Shown here: in pieces, positions 9,335 through 17,173 of the stretch | Layout of the letters: each line of letters opens with the position of its first letter | Position numbering within the stretch: the stretch's first letter is position 1 | Source: Leptolinea sp. UBA5203 | Lineage (GTDB): Bacteria; Chloroflexota; Anaerolineae; Anaerolineales; Anaerolineaceae | NCBI GenBank assembly: GCA_002412765.1 | Contig: DHVR01000012.1 | Span: 1-45,821, forward strand | Length of the DNA: 45,821 nt | Reading direction: 5' to 3' | Notes under the pieces: model-generated | Seen by the model: the letters and a program-made list of their open reading frames with translations, nothing else | Told to the model about the DNA's origin: nothing | The model's database searches: none | Translations under genes and position numbers: made by a program

Positions 9335-10678
9335 ATGGGGAAAATTTTGAAGGTACAAAAACGCAGCGGTGCAATTGTCGATTTTTCACCGGATCGAATT
9401 ACCAATGCCATTTATCGCGCTGCGGTTGCCGTCGGAGGCAGAGACAAAACTATTGCTGAAAATCTTTCCCGGCAGGTGGTCGCCATGCTGGAGGGAAAAT
9501 ATCCAGTTGGCGGTGTACCCAATATTGAAGAAATTCAGGATATGGTAGAAAAAGTTCTCATTGAAAATGGACATGCCAAAGTAGCCAAGGCGTACATTCT
9601 CTATCGGGATGACCAGATACGCAAACGCCGTCAAAAAGCAGCCGTGGAATCCCGCCCCTCAGAAAACATCCCCTGGCCAAAAATCTGGCACAGCCTCAAT
9701 TGGGCAGTGGAAAACCAGGTGGATACCATCCAATCCTTTAATGAACGTATTGCCCGCGGAGAATACCAGGACATTGTCAATGCCTCAGAGATCGCCTATG
9801 AAGATCAGGTGGAGCAAACCGCGCACTTGATTCTGGAACGGGCGAATGACATCCGCATTGTTATTATTACCGGCCCATCTTCATCAGGAAAAACGACCAC
9901 CACCACCAAGATTGGTCAGCACCTGCGCAAAGAAGGTTATCAGTTAATCACCTTAAACGTGGACCATTACTTTTTTGATCTGGCCATGCATCCCAAGGAT
10001 GAATTTGGGGATTATGATTTTGAAACCCCTCAAGCGCTGGATCTGGAGCTGATCAATCAACACTTGAAGAGCCTGATCGCCGGCGAAGAAATCCTCATGC
10101 CGTATTATGATTTCAAAACAGGAACTCGCACGCTCAATCATTCCTCCATGCAGCTCAAAAAGAATGAGATTATCTTGATCGATAGTCTTCATGGTCTATA
10201 CAGAAGCATGACCGAAGGGATTCCCTCTGAACAAATGTTTCGCTTGTATCTGGAACCCTTACTGCAAATGAAAGATGATCGCGGTGATTTTATTCGTTGG
10301 ACGGATATCCGCCTCATACGCCGCATGCTGCGGGATGCCGCGCATCGGGCGTATGACCCTGAAAAAACCCTGCTGCACTGGCATTATGTGCGTGCCAGCG
10401 AATTACGCAACATTATTCCGTACGTCAATACAACAGACGCTATCATCAACAGCGCTATGCCGTATGAAATGGCCCTGTATGCCCACAAAATGCTGCTTTC
10501 TTTTATTCATTGGGAAGAAAAATATCGCAAAGATCCTTTGCGGGAAGATGCCTACATTCGTGCCAGCCGTTTAGCCAGAGTTTTGGCTCAATTCACGCCG
10601 ATCGCAGATGAATCCCCCATTCCAGCTACCTCCGTTTTACGGGAGTTTATTGGCGGCAGCATCTACGAACAACATTAA
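9335..10678 (+). CDS. ATP-cone domain fused to uridine-kinase-like nucleoside kinase
   Basis: The 447-residue protein joins two domains. Residues 1-95 form an ATP-cone (VQKRSGAIVDFSPDRITNAI, then DMVEKVLIENGHAKVAKAYI-YR), the nucleotide-sensing module best known from ribonucleotide reductases and NrdR. Residues about 175-400 are a P-loop kinase of the uridine kinase/phosphoribulokinase type: Walker A GPSSSGKTT at residues 180-188, a DHYF motif (VDHYFFDLAMHPKDEFGDYDF) and a PYYDFKTG-R motif. It should phosphorylate a nucleoside such as uridine or cytidine, and the cone suggests allosteric control by ATP/dATP; the exact substrate cannot be read from sequence. The gene stands alone and converges on the PilZ gene. 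The linker (about 95-170) is helical with an Asn/Glu-rich segment. Confidence 0.85.
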   Translation: MGKILKVQKRSGAIVDFSPDRITNAIYRAAVAVGGRDKTIAENLSRQVVAMLEGKYPVGGVPNIEEIQDMVEKVLIENGHAKVAKAYILYRDDQIRKRRQKAAVESRPSENIPWPKIWHSLNWAVENQVDTIQSFNERIARGEYQDIVNASEIAYEDQVEQTAHLILERANDIRIVIITGPSSSGKTTTTTKIGQHLRKEGYQLITLNVDHYFFDLAMHPKDEFGDYDFETPQALDLELINQHLKSLIAGEEILMPYYDFKTGTRTLNHSSMQLKKNEIILIDSLHGLYRSMTEGIPSEQMFRLYLEPLLQMKDDRGDFIRWTDIRLIRRMLRDAAHRAYDPEKTLLHWHYVRASELRNIIPYVNTTDAIINSAMPYEMALYAHKMLLSFIHWEEKYRKDPLREDAYIRASRLARVLAQFTPIADESPIPATSVLREFIGGSIYEQH

Positions 10679-10690
10679 GCTGTCAGGCGC

Positions 10691-11029
10691 TTAATCCTGA
10701 TAAAAATCAACTGCCCGACGGATCAGGGTAAGCATGGTTTCGCTGCAGTCTAATAATACAAAACCAGCCTGAAAAATCGTTTCATTTTCACCAGGTTGAT
10801 TCCAGATTGAACGCGCTTGAAAAAAAACGGATTGGATATTATCAAAAATTTCTGGAAAATCCATGCGTAAAGAATAAAGCTCCCCTTCCGGGATGGGACC
10901 TTCCATAAACAACATCATTCCCTGAGCCGAGATATCGCCTAAATTTCCGACAAATTCATGCGTGGCTTCGTTAAATACACGCAAATGATGAATCAATTGG
11001 CTGCGTTTTGCTTTTCGCTTATCTTCCAT
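10691..11029 (-). CDS. PilZ-domain protein (probable c-di-GMP receptor)
   Basis: This small soluble protein has 112 residues when started at ATG 11029, which has GAGG at a suitable distance; an alternative ATG at 11044 has none. The PilZ signature is present: an N-terminal RKAKR (R5-xxx-R9) and D32-I-S34-A-Q-G37, matching the D/N-x-S-x-x-G motif that binds cyclic di-GMP. The rest fits a single PilZ beta-barrel with the closing helix (ETMLTLIRRAVDFYQ). There is no output domain, so it would act as a stand-alone adaptor. It lies 37 bases downstream of a small hypothetical gene and is probably co-transcribed with it. No diguanylate cyclase or phosphodiesterase is in the window. Confidence 0.82.
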   Translation of the reverse strand: MEDKRKAKRSQLIHHLRVFNEATHEFVGNLGDISAQGMMLFMEGPIPEGELYSLRMDFPEIFDNIQSVFFQARSIWNQPGENETIFQAGFVLLDCSETMLTLIRRAVDFYQD

Positions 11030-11066
11030 AAGTAGCCTCACCATGGAGCTGAAAAACAGATCAAGT

Positions 11067-11345
11067 TTACCGACCGCGCTTGGTAAATTTTCCCATTTGC
11101 CTGGTCAACCGCCAGCGGCGAACTATTTCATTCAATCGAATCAGAAAACGGGTTCGCTTCACCGCATCCACATTTTCCTGCGATAAATTGGAAAGCTCGC
11201 TCCTCACTTCCTCAGCCAGCTCCTCCGATAGCCCACTCTCATTAAGTGTATTGATCCATGCCAATTGCTTCTCCGATTCAACGGGAATCATCTCAAGCAT
11301 GGCTTTAAATTGTTTTTCTTCCTGTGTGTTTTTAATGGTCATCAC
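11067..11345 (-). CDS. Small charged helical protein of unknown function
   Basis: The 92-residue product is rich in Glu, Lys and Arg, predicted all-helical, with no signal peptide or membrane span. Its C-terminal 30 residues are basic (RLNEIVRRWRLTRQMGKFTKRGR), which could bind nucleic acid or an acidic surface. A good AGGTGAGG ribosome site precedes ATG 11345; the next codon is also ATG. The following PilZ gene starts 37 bases after its stop, so the two are likely one transcript and may be functionally linked. I do not recognise a family. Confidence 0.6.
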   Translation of the reverse strand: MMTIKNTQEEKQFKAMLEMIPVESEKQLAWINTLNESGLSEELAEEVRSELSNLSQENVDAVKRTRFLIRLNEIVRRWRLTRQMGKFTKRGR

Positions 11346-11425
11346 CGTACCTCACCTTTCAACCAATATCCTAATTCTAATTTGTAGTTTCCATCCAGAC
11401 TTTAGAGAAGTCAGCCATTAATGCT

Positions 11426-12469
11426 TTATTTCTTTAAAGCCCCCCGGCGAACCGCAATTATTTCTGCCAAAATGGATACTGCGATTTCATCAGGCAATCG
11501 ACTGCCAATGTGTATTCCAATCGGGCCGTGGATACAATTTAGTTGGTCTTCATTGTAGCCCATTTTTAATAATTCTGTTTTGCGATCTTGCTGAGTGGGA
11601 CGGGATCCCAACAGCCCGATATATCGAAAAGGATGGCTCAATCCCATCTCCAGCGCAGGAAGATCAAGCTTAGCATCATGGGTCAGGATCACCAAATAAG
11701 TTGATGGACCTGGTTTAAGACCAGGGATAATTTCCTGCGGCCACGCCTTAAAGAGCTCATCCACCTGTGGAAAACGATTTTGATCAATAAAAGCAGCCCT
11801 GGGATCAATGACGATGGTATGAAAACCCATTTCCCGGGCCATAACCACCAAATGCATGGCGATGTGGGTTGCCCCAACAATCACCATCCGGTCTGGCGGC
11901 ATATACAGATCAAAGAATACAGGAATAGATTCATCCGCGAATGTGACCGCACTTAATTCCGAACGATACTTTCCCCAAAGAGTATTTCCCAGGTCAACAA
12001 TCGCATCATCCAAATTGGAATTCCCTGTTGTCCCGTTGTATTCACCTTCGGGGTACAGGGTTATTTTCTTGCCAAGATACGTACCTTCAAGCACCGTGGC
12101 GACAAGGAATGAATTTCCAGCTTGCACGGCCTTCTGGATTTCAGGAAGCAAGTTATCTTTTTCAAGGCTTTCCACAAAGATGTCGATTTTCCCACCGCAG
12201 ATCAAACCCACACCCCAGGCCTGAGTATCTTCAATCCCGTAATGCAATCTCTTGGCTTTTCCACTCTTAATCACCTGCAGGGCTTCTTCCACAACAGCGC
12301 CTTCTACACACCCCGCACTCACCGAGCCAAACATTTCTCCATCCGATGAGACCACCATTTTGGATCCAATCCCTCTGGGGGCCGAGTTAAATACATCAAT
12401 TACCGTGGCAATGGCTATCTTTTTATGTTCAGCCGACCAGGTGGCAATGTGAGGTAAGATTTCTCGCAT
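11426..12469 (-). CDS. xdhC: XdhC/CoxI family molybdenum-hydroxylase maturation factor
   Basis: The 347-residue protein has both parts of the XdhC family. The N-terminal CoxI region (residues 8-75) shows ATVIDVFNSAPRGIGSKMVV and GSVSAGCVEGAVVEEA. The C-terminal Rossmann-like XdhC_C domain (about 195-340) shows VIVGATHIAMHL, VIDPRAAF-D-NRFP and YIGLLGSRPTQQDR. Such proteins bind the molybdenum cofactor and help sulfurate and insert it into xanthine-dehydrogenase-type enzymes. The start at ATG 12469 has AAGGA upstream and matches the family; the frame extends to 12550 without support. No molybdenum hydroxylase is in the window, but a MoaD-like carrier lies at 15543. It stands as a single gene between a small gene pair and msrB. 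Confidence 0.88.
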   Translation of the reverse strand: MREILPHIATWSAEHKKIAIATVIDVFNSAPRGIGSKMVVSSDGEMFGSVSAGCVEGAVVEEALQVIKSGKAKRLHYGIEDTQAWGVGLICGGKIDIFVESLEKDNLLPEIQKAVQAGNSFLVATVLEGTYLGKKITLYPEGEYNGTTGNSNLDDAIVDLGNTLWGKYRSELSAVTFADESIPVFFDLYMPPDRMVIVGATHIAMHLVVMAREMGFHTIVIDPRAAFIDQNRFPQVDELFKAWPQEIIPGLKPGPSTYLVILTHDAKLDLPALEMGLSHPFRYIGLLGSRPTQQDRKTELLKMGYNEDQLNCIHGPIGIHIGSRLPDEIAVSILAEIIAVRRGALKK

Positions 12470-12577
12470 CCTGTTTTTCCTTGCTAAAAAGTATCGTTTT
12501 GCCTTACACAGAGTGTAGCAAATACCCAAGTAAAATTGTTGGAATATCACGCATGATATGCGTAAAAACCATGTTAA

Positions 12578-12979
12578 TTACAATACCGGTTTCTTTTCCT
12601 GGAAATCAAGCGCCCCGCTATTAATGCAATACCGCAGACCCGTCGGTTTGGGGCCATCCTCAAACACATGCCCCAGATGGGCATCACACTGACTACAGCG
12701 GATTTCAACGCGCTTCATTCCATAAGAATGATCCGCATCTTCTTCTAAAACATCGGCTTGAATCGGTTGGAAAAAACTCGGCCAGCCCGAACCGGAATCA
12801 TATTTATGGGTCGATGAAAATAAGGGATTCCCGCAACTGGCACAAACATAAGTGCCGTCATCCTTATGATAATAATACTTTCCTGAAAATGGAGGTTCCG
12901 TTCCCTTTTCTCTCGATAAATGGAATAAATCAGGGGAAAGTTGTTCCCGCCATTCTTCAATTGTTTTTTTGTTTTTCAT
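12578..12979 (-). CDS. msrB: Peptide methionine-(R)-S-oxide reductase MsrB
   Basis: The enzyme reduces the R-epimer of methionine sulfoxide in oxidised proteins, using thioredoxin. The 133-residue product is a complete single-domain MsrB. The zinc-binding pairs are C46-ASC49 and C95-SQC98, the core motif SGSGWPSFF is at 62-70, GHVFEDGP-PTGLRYC is at 103-118, and the catalytic Cys118 lies in RYCINSGAL. I use ATG 12979 because it matches the family start; the frame's earlier Met at 13030 is inside the upstream terminator. The ribosome site is weak (GATAGG). There is no fused MsrA and none nearby. Confidence 0.94.
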   Translation of the reverse strand: MKNKKTIEEWREQLSPDLFHLSREKGTEPPFSGKYYYHKDDGTYVCASCGNPLFSSTHKYDSGSGWPSFFQPIQADVLEEDADHSYGMKRVEIRCSQCDAHLGHVFEDGPKPTGLRYCINSGALDFQEKKPVL

Positions 12980-13027
12980 ATTCAACCTATCACCAATAAA
13001 CCTAATACCTATATATTCAGTATACAA

Positions 13028-13061
13028 CAAAAAAACCGCCTTCCTCTTCAGGAAGACGGCT
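13028..13061 (-). terminator. Intrinsic terminator after the 13085-13648 lipoprotein gene
   Basis: Read on the minus strand, CCGTCTTCC-loop-GGAAGGCGG forms a nine-pair stem (one U-G pair, loop of six) followed directly by seven T residues. The U-G pair works only on this strand, so it terminates the leftward lipoprotein transcript before msrB. Confidence 0.85.
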
Positions 13062-13084
13062 TATTCTATTAATGTTCTATAAGA

Positions 13085-13648
13085 TTATTCGACTTCGAAT
13101 CGAATGGAGATGTTGGTTAACCCCTCATTTAAGGCTACCATTTGAACCACCAACAATTTTCCACTGGGGTGTCCGGTAAACACCAGACTGGCGGTCATCT
13201 CTGTAATGGAGGTTGTAATGGCTCTTTCCTTCAGCCCTTGATTGATCAACTCACTGCGATAGAAATCAATCACTTCACCCATGGGCTGCTGAACCTGGAA
13301 ATTGACCATTTCACCCAATTGCGTAATGTTGATCGCCTCTTCCGGCAGGACGTATTCTTTCCGTACGGCATCTTCATCCATACCCACAGCGCTGTTGACC
13401 GTAGCCTGGATGTCTTCAGAACTTAATGCACTAAAAGCTTCTTGAGTTTGTTGCAAATCTTCAAGCGAGGCACCTGTAGCATTCTCGACGGTTAATTCCA
13501 AATTACCCAATACTTCCGTGGATAATTTTTCCGTTAACTCACCGGCTTTATCTTCCACCTTTTCTGCAACAAGATTGGTAACAAAGCAGGCGCTGCTAAA
13601 GATCATTACAAATAACACCAATAGGATAAATAATTTTCTTGAATTCAT
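13085..13648 (-). CDS. Lipoprotein of unknown function
   Basis: The 187-residue product begins with a clear lipoprotein signal (MNSRKLFILLVLFVMIFSSAC) and is preceded by GAGG at the right distance from ATG 13648. The mature part starts with a Glu/Lys-rich helix (EKVEDKAGELTEKL). The C-terminal 90 residues (FQVQQPMGEVIDFYRSEL, ASLVFTGHPSGKLLVVQMVAL, NISIRFEVE) look like a small alpha/beta domain of the kind that ends in a 'pseudo-sporulation' or DUF-type fold, but I cannot name it. It has its own promoter (13702-13730) and terminator (13028-13061), so it is monocistronic. Confidence 0.8.
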   Translation of the reverse strand: MNSRKLFILLVLFVMIFSSACFVTNLVAEKVEDKAGELTEKLSTEVLGNLELTVENATGASLEDLQQTQEAFSALSSEDIQATVNSAVGMDEDAVRKEYVLPEEAINITQLGEMVNFQVQQPMGEVIDFYRSELINQGLKERAITTSITEMTASLVFTGHPSGKLLVVQMVALNEGLTNISIRFEVE

Positions 13649-13701
13649 CTTAACCTCCTGAAAATTAGCCTGCAGGATCCGTATGATAGGATATTTGTAA
13701 T

Positions 13702-13730
13702 AGCATACTCTATCCTCATAGTTTCTTCAA
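13702..13730 (-). promoter_or_regulatory. SigA-type promoter of the 13085-13648 gene
   Basis: On the minus strand TTGAAG (13730-13725) and TATGCT (13707-13702) are separated by exactly 17 bases. The predicted transcription start is near 13695, about 47 bases before the ATG. Confidence 0.65.
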
Positions 13731-13831
13731 CTCAAAATTTGAGCAGAAAACCAAACCAGTCTTCAAGGGTTGCAAGTCGATATGTAAAAAATATATCGGT
13801 GCACCTATGTCATAAAGACCGGGAATAGACA

Positions 13832-14866
13832 TTAAGCAAGTTTCCTGTGAATGGCAAGCAAATCACCCAAAATAGCGAACCCAGTCTCCAGCCGTCCTGC
13901 ACCGGCGCCGATTAAAGTTACGTCGCCCAACAAAGCGGTCGAATAGGTGATGGCATTGGTTGCACCATCCACACCGGCCAACGGATGCGTCAGTGGAATA
14001 CTGGTTGGTTTAACACTGGCCAGCAGCTTGCCATCGCTTTTTTCCAGCGACCCAATCAGTTTCCACTTCTCACCCCGAGCCGCCGCAGATTTAATATCGT
14101 CTGAGGTAATGCCGGAAATTCCTGTTCGGTCAATATCCTTCATCTCAAGATCAACGCCCATCAAAATGGCAGCCAAAATGATGACCTTGCCGGCCGCGTC
14201 AAAACCTTCCACATCGCCGGTGGGGTCTGCTTCGGCATAACCCAGGGCTTGGGCTTCCTGCAGCGCTTCTGCATAGCTGCCGCCGTTCGCCATACTGGTC
14301 AACATGAAGTTGGTTGTACCATTTAAAATGCCTTGAATCTTCTGAATGCCAGCGCCCTGCAATAATTCCGTGCCAAGGCGCAGAGCCGGTGTTCCACTCA
14401 TTACGGTGCCTTCCACCCCAAATTCCACACCGTACAACCTGGCCTGTTCGGCCAATCCCTGATAGGCCAACGCCGCGGGACCTTTGTTGCAGGTGACCAC
14501 ATGTTTTTTATTTTTGATAGCGGCATCCACATATTGGATTGCCGGTTGACCCGTTTTTAAATCGGTAAAACTCATCTCAACCAGGATATCAGCATTCGTC
14601 TCAACGATGGTTTGAATGGCATCCATGTTACGGGTTTTGGCAGGCACCTTGCTTAAATTCCCGTCTTTTTGTACGGCGTCCAACAACTGCGCAGGATCAT
14701 ACCCATCCGGCTGATAAACGCTCCCTTTCTGTGCATCACAGATGGCTACAATACGGAAGGCAGCACCTGTTTCTTCGGCTATCGCATCCCCGTTATCTTT
14801 TAATATTTGGGTGAACCCCTGTCCTACATTTCCAAATCCAATAAGGGCTAATCGGTACGTCTTCAT
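13832..14866 (-). CDS. hom: Homoserine dehydrogenase
   Basis: The enzyme reduces aspartate semialdehyde to homoserine with NAD(P)H, on the route to threonine and methionine. The 344-residue protein starts at ATG 14866, seven bases after AGGAGG, which puts the nucleotide-binding GFGNVGQG at residues 10-17. The region HVVTCNKGPAA matches the usual HVVTANK segment, and the substrate-binding/catalytic block reads ADPTGDVEGFDAAGK, with the catalytic Asp and Lys present. It ends without the regulatory ACT domain found in longer forms, so feedback inhibition by threonine through that domain is not expected. No aspartokinase or threonine synthase is adjacent. A TATAAT box lies at 14922-14927. Confidence 0.93.
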   Translation of the reverse strand: MKTYRLALIGFGNVGQGFTQILKDNGDAIAEETGAAFRIVAICDAQKGSVYQPDGYDPAQLLDAVQKDGNLSKVPAKTRNMDAIQTIVETNADILVEMSFTDLKTGQPAIQYVDAAIKNKKHVVTCNKGPAALAYQGLAEQARLYGVEFGVEGTVMSGTPALRLGTELLQGAGIQKIQGILNGTTNFMLTSMANGGSYAEALQEAQALGYAEADPTGDVEGFDAAGKVIILAAILMGVDLEMKDIDRTGISGITSDDIKSAAARGEKWKLIGSLEKSDGKLLASVKPTSIPLTHPLAGVDGATNAITYSTALLGDVTLIGAGAGRLETGFAILGDLLAIHRKLA

Positions 14867-14921
14867 CCTGCATCCTCCTGAACAATCTGTCCATATTTTA
14901 GAATTAAATAATTCCCCACTC

Positions 14922-14927
14922 ATTATA
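14922..14927 (-). promoter_or_regulatory. -10 box of the hom promoter
   Basis: A consensus TATAAT on the minus strand lies about 56 bases before the hom ATG. The -35 region (TCTCCT at 17 bases) is poor, so the promoter may be weak or activator-dependent. Confidence 0.5.
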
Positions 14928-14959
14928 CCTGCTAGATTTAATTGAGGAGAGGCATGTTG

Positions 14960-15250
14960 AAGAACGTTAGACCTGTCCTCGTGAGGAGAGAACCTGCCAA
15001 AGCCTGATTTGTGTAATTTTACCCTTCGACGGAGCTCAGGGAGCGGGAGTCGGTGGCACTTTCCTCGATAGGGGAGTACGTTGGCCCTGTCCCCGTCAGG
15101 GGAGAGCTTGTCGAAGCCTGGACCTGGATTGGCATGACCCTTCAGTAAACACAGGGAGCAAGTTTATTGGGCTTGTCCCCACTAGGGGGGAGAATGATGA
15201 AGCCTGATTTGTGTAAGTTTACTCTTCGACGGAGCTCAGGGAACGGGGTA
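14960..15250. repeat. Three degenerate copies of an ~80-base intergenic repeat
   Basis: The hom-moaD gap is filled by three diverged units. The segments starting AGCCTGATTTGTGTAA at 15001 and 15201 continue nearly identically through CTTCGACGGAGCTCAGGGA. A middle copy (AAGCCTGGACCTGGATT, ..ACCCTTCAGTAAACACAGGGAGC) starts near 15114. Each unit is preceded by a small hairpin such as TCCCC-GTC-AGGGGA (15090-15104) or its variants near 14977 and 15175. The CTTCGAC...GCTCAGGG core is the same as in the 21474-21514 repeats. No coding frame or transposase is present. The stretch 15251-15460 shows nothing I can identify. Confidence 0.6.
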
Positions 15251-15469
15251 ACTAAAAATTGTGTCCCTGCGAACGAGCGTTCTTAGTTTATCGTTTATTT
15301 TTGTCCGGGTAAATAGCGAGTGAGTAAACTCATGACAAGAAACTTCTGGCCCTCGCGATGAGACTATGGATGTGTCAATGCGAACGTCTCTCGACAAGTT
15401 CGCAAGATTTCAGTTATGTCTACGGTTTCCGCAGTTCAATGATAGCTAATTTATTACCCTGGGAGGGAA

Positions 15470-15499
15470 TTGAATTTGAACTATGAAATCCTGTATACT
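15470..15499 (+). promoter_or_regulatory. Promoter of the moaD-like gene
   Basis: TTGAAT (15470-15475) and TATACT (15494-15499) are separated by 18 bases, with TG just before the -10 box. Transcription should start near 15506. That lies downstream of the first Met of the open frame (15483) and supports the internal start at 15543. Confidence 0.6.
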
Positions 15500-15542
15500 T
15501 AAAGAATCCTCAATACTTATCTGTAAACTGGTACGGGCTGCG

Positions 15543-15794
15543 ATGATAGAGATTACTGTTCATTTATTTGCTCATCTGAAACAAAAAGCAGGGACATCCC
15601 TGGCTTTATTGGAAATGCCGGATAACTCCACTATTACCGATGTAAAAAATGCCCTTGTAACCCAATATCCTTCCTTGCAGGGACAGCTCAAAGCCATGGT
15701 GGCCTTGGAAAACAATTCCCAAATCCGATTAGACGATGAATTTCTACTTCAATCCGGAGAAATAACCATCATCCCCCCCATCGGCGGCGGGTAA
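15543..15794 (+). CDS. moaD: MoaD/ThiS-family sulfur carrier protein
   Basis: The 83-residue product has the ubiquitin-like fold of the MoaD/ThiS group and ends in the diagnostic double glycine (IIPPIGGG), whose C-terminus is activated as a thiocarboxylate. The pattern IEITVHLFAHLKQKAG at the start and PDNSTITDVKNAL in the helix fits MoaD, the small subunit of molybdopterin synthase, better than ThiS, but other sulfur carriers cannot be excluded. I use ATG 15543 because it matches family length and follows the predicted transcription start. The ribosome site is weak. No MoaE or MoeB is adjacent. Together with XdhC it hints at molybdoenzyme use in this organism. Confidence 0.83.
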   Translation: MIEITVHLFAHLKQKAGTSLALLEMPDNSTITDVKNALVTQYPSLQGQLKAMVALENNSQIRLDDEFLLQSGEITIIPPIGGG

Positions 15795-15859
15795 GCCAGT
15801 CTTAAAGGTATCAGTTGGCATCCATTTCAGCAATCCTATATTGGCTGGCAATTTAGCCT

Positions 15860-15904
15860 AACCAGACCCTAAGGGTTTCAAAACCCTTAGGGTCTGGTTT
15901 TATC
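15860..15904 (+). terminator. Strong hairpin terminator after moaD
   Basis: A 19-base perfect stem (AACCAGACCCTAAGGGTTT at 15860-15878 and its complement at 15881-15899) with a two-base loop runs straight into TTTTAT on the plus strand. It terminates moaD. The stem is long and nearly symmetrical, and A residues precede it, so it could also end leftward transcription from the 16031-17089 gene, whose stop is 130 bases away. Confidence 0.85.
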
Positions 15905-16030
15905 AATGATTATCAAATATTTCAGGTGATTTCTCTAGATAAGGTTTCCGGAAATTGAATTTTCTACAGGTTTCCGTCTGGAATCCGAGAGAACAGATTT
16001 AATTAGCACGCTTGATCACTCCATGAGATA

Positions 16031-17089
16031 CTACGGGCAGCGCACTAAGAGCAGATAAGCGTTCATAATTCGGGCAGGGCCGGGCACCAATTGAATGGAC
16101 AGCCCTTTGTTCATGATTGGAATAATTGAGAGATACCCTTCAGGAATAACCAGCGTGCGGGCATACACAGATTGCATCATCCAGGCTTGCTGGGCTGTGT
16201 TGAATTGCCAATCCAGGGCTTCCCCGCCGAATAATCCTGCTGCAGTTTCACCATCAGATGGACAAGCCTTAACTTCACCCCCGGTCACCTCCAATTGGGT
16301 TACCAGTGCCGATGGCATCTGAACAGACTGCACCTCTTCCGGAATCAAATCACGAACTGCCCTGGGAAGTTTGTCATATTCAAATACTGTCACTTGCTTT
16401 GGCGCAGCACCGGGCGCAAAATTTGAAGATGCCCGATATTGAATAAAAATAATCAAAGCATAGGCTAACAGGCAAACAAATGGTACGATAATGAAACCCA
16501 GAGCCCATCGGGGGATTTTGAACGATCTCCGGGATTCAGCAGATTTCTTCCGGCTAATGTAATTCAAGATCTCATCGATATCTTCATCCGCTAATTTTGA
16601 ATACCTGGATAGTACCTCTTTGATCTTCTGCTTGGAATTCCCCATGGCATACAAATCAGCCGCGTTTTCTATCACTTCGGCTGAGTATTTTTCATAAATA
16701 GGATCCCGCACTATCGCTGGAGCGGGTTCTTCAATGGACGGATTTGCTGTACTTCCTGATTGGGTTGCTGCCTGATTAGGCGTGATTTTTGCAGGTTCGC
16801 TGATTGTGGATTCTTTAGGAGTAGGTTTTGAGTGAGTGTTCTCAATTAAGATTTTCATCTCCACCCATTGACCTTCAAATCCAGTTTTCACCCCAATCGG
16901 ATCCCGAACCACAAAAACATTGGAACTGTTCCGGGCTACTTGAAAGGTTAATTCGCAAGTTGGGCATGCAAATTGATCGGGATTCCCTTCGTTATGTTCA
17001 ATGACCATCGGGGCGGAGGAACAGTATGGACAGCGGGATTTCTCCAGCCAGCTTTGGGGAATTTGATCACGGGGAAGGAGTGTCTCCAT
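16031..17089 (-). CDS. Zinc-ribbon, single-span membrane protein of unknown function
   Basis: The 352-residue protein begins with a zinc ribbon (CPYC at residues 20-23 and CPTC at 42-45). A Ser/Thr/Pro-rich linker follows, then a helical segment (about 130-190; ENAADLYAMGNSKQKIKEVLSRYSKLADEDIDEIL) that looks like a helical hairpin binding module. One transmembrane span lies near 195-220 (WALGFIIVPFVCLLAYALIIF). The outer part of about 125 residues is a beta-rich domain with no recognisable motif. Topology is therefore cytoplasmic zinc ribbon and external sensor-like domain. ATG 17089 is preceded by AAGGTG. The next upstream gene, a GNAT enzyme, ends 84 bases away. I do not know the function. 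Confidence 0.75.
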   Translation of the reverse strand: METLLPRDQIPQSWLEKSRCPYCSSAPMVIEHNEGNPDQFACPTCELTFQVARNSSNVFVVRDPIGVKTGFEGQWVEMKILIENTHSKPTPKESTISEPAKITPNQAATQSGSTANPSIEEPAPAIVRDPIYEKYSAEVIENAADLYAMGNSKQKIKEVLSRYSKLADEDIDEILNYISRKKSAESRRSFKIPRWALGFIIVPFVCLLAYALIIFIQYRASSNFAPGAAPKQVTVFEYDKLPRAVRDLIPEEVQSVQMPSALVTQLEVTGGEVKACPSDGETAAGLFGGEALDWQFNTAQQAWMMQSVYARTLVIPEGYLSIIPIMNKGLSIQLVPGPARIMNAYLLLVRCP

Positions 17090-17173
17090 GCAGGCACCTT
17101 ATACAACTCAGATCAGGTTTAACAGTTTGGATGGTAAGTTCGATAGGAAGATTTTATCACAGCCGCAAAAAAA

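Noticed and set aside
14945..15300. CRISPR array in the repeat-rich gap before moaD
   Set aside because: Only three copies, about 80 bases long, diverged and unevenly spaced (114 and 86 bases); no cas genes.
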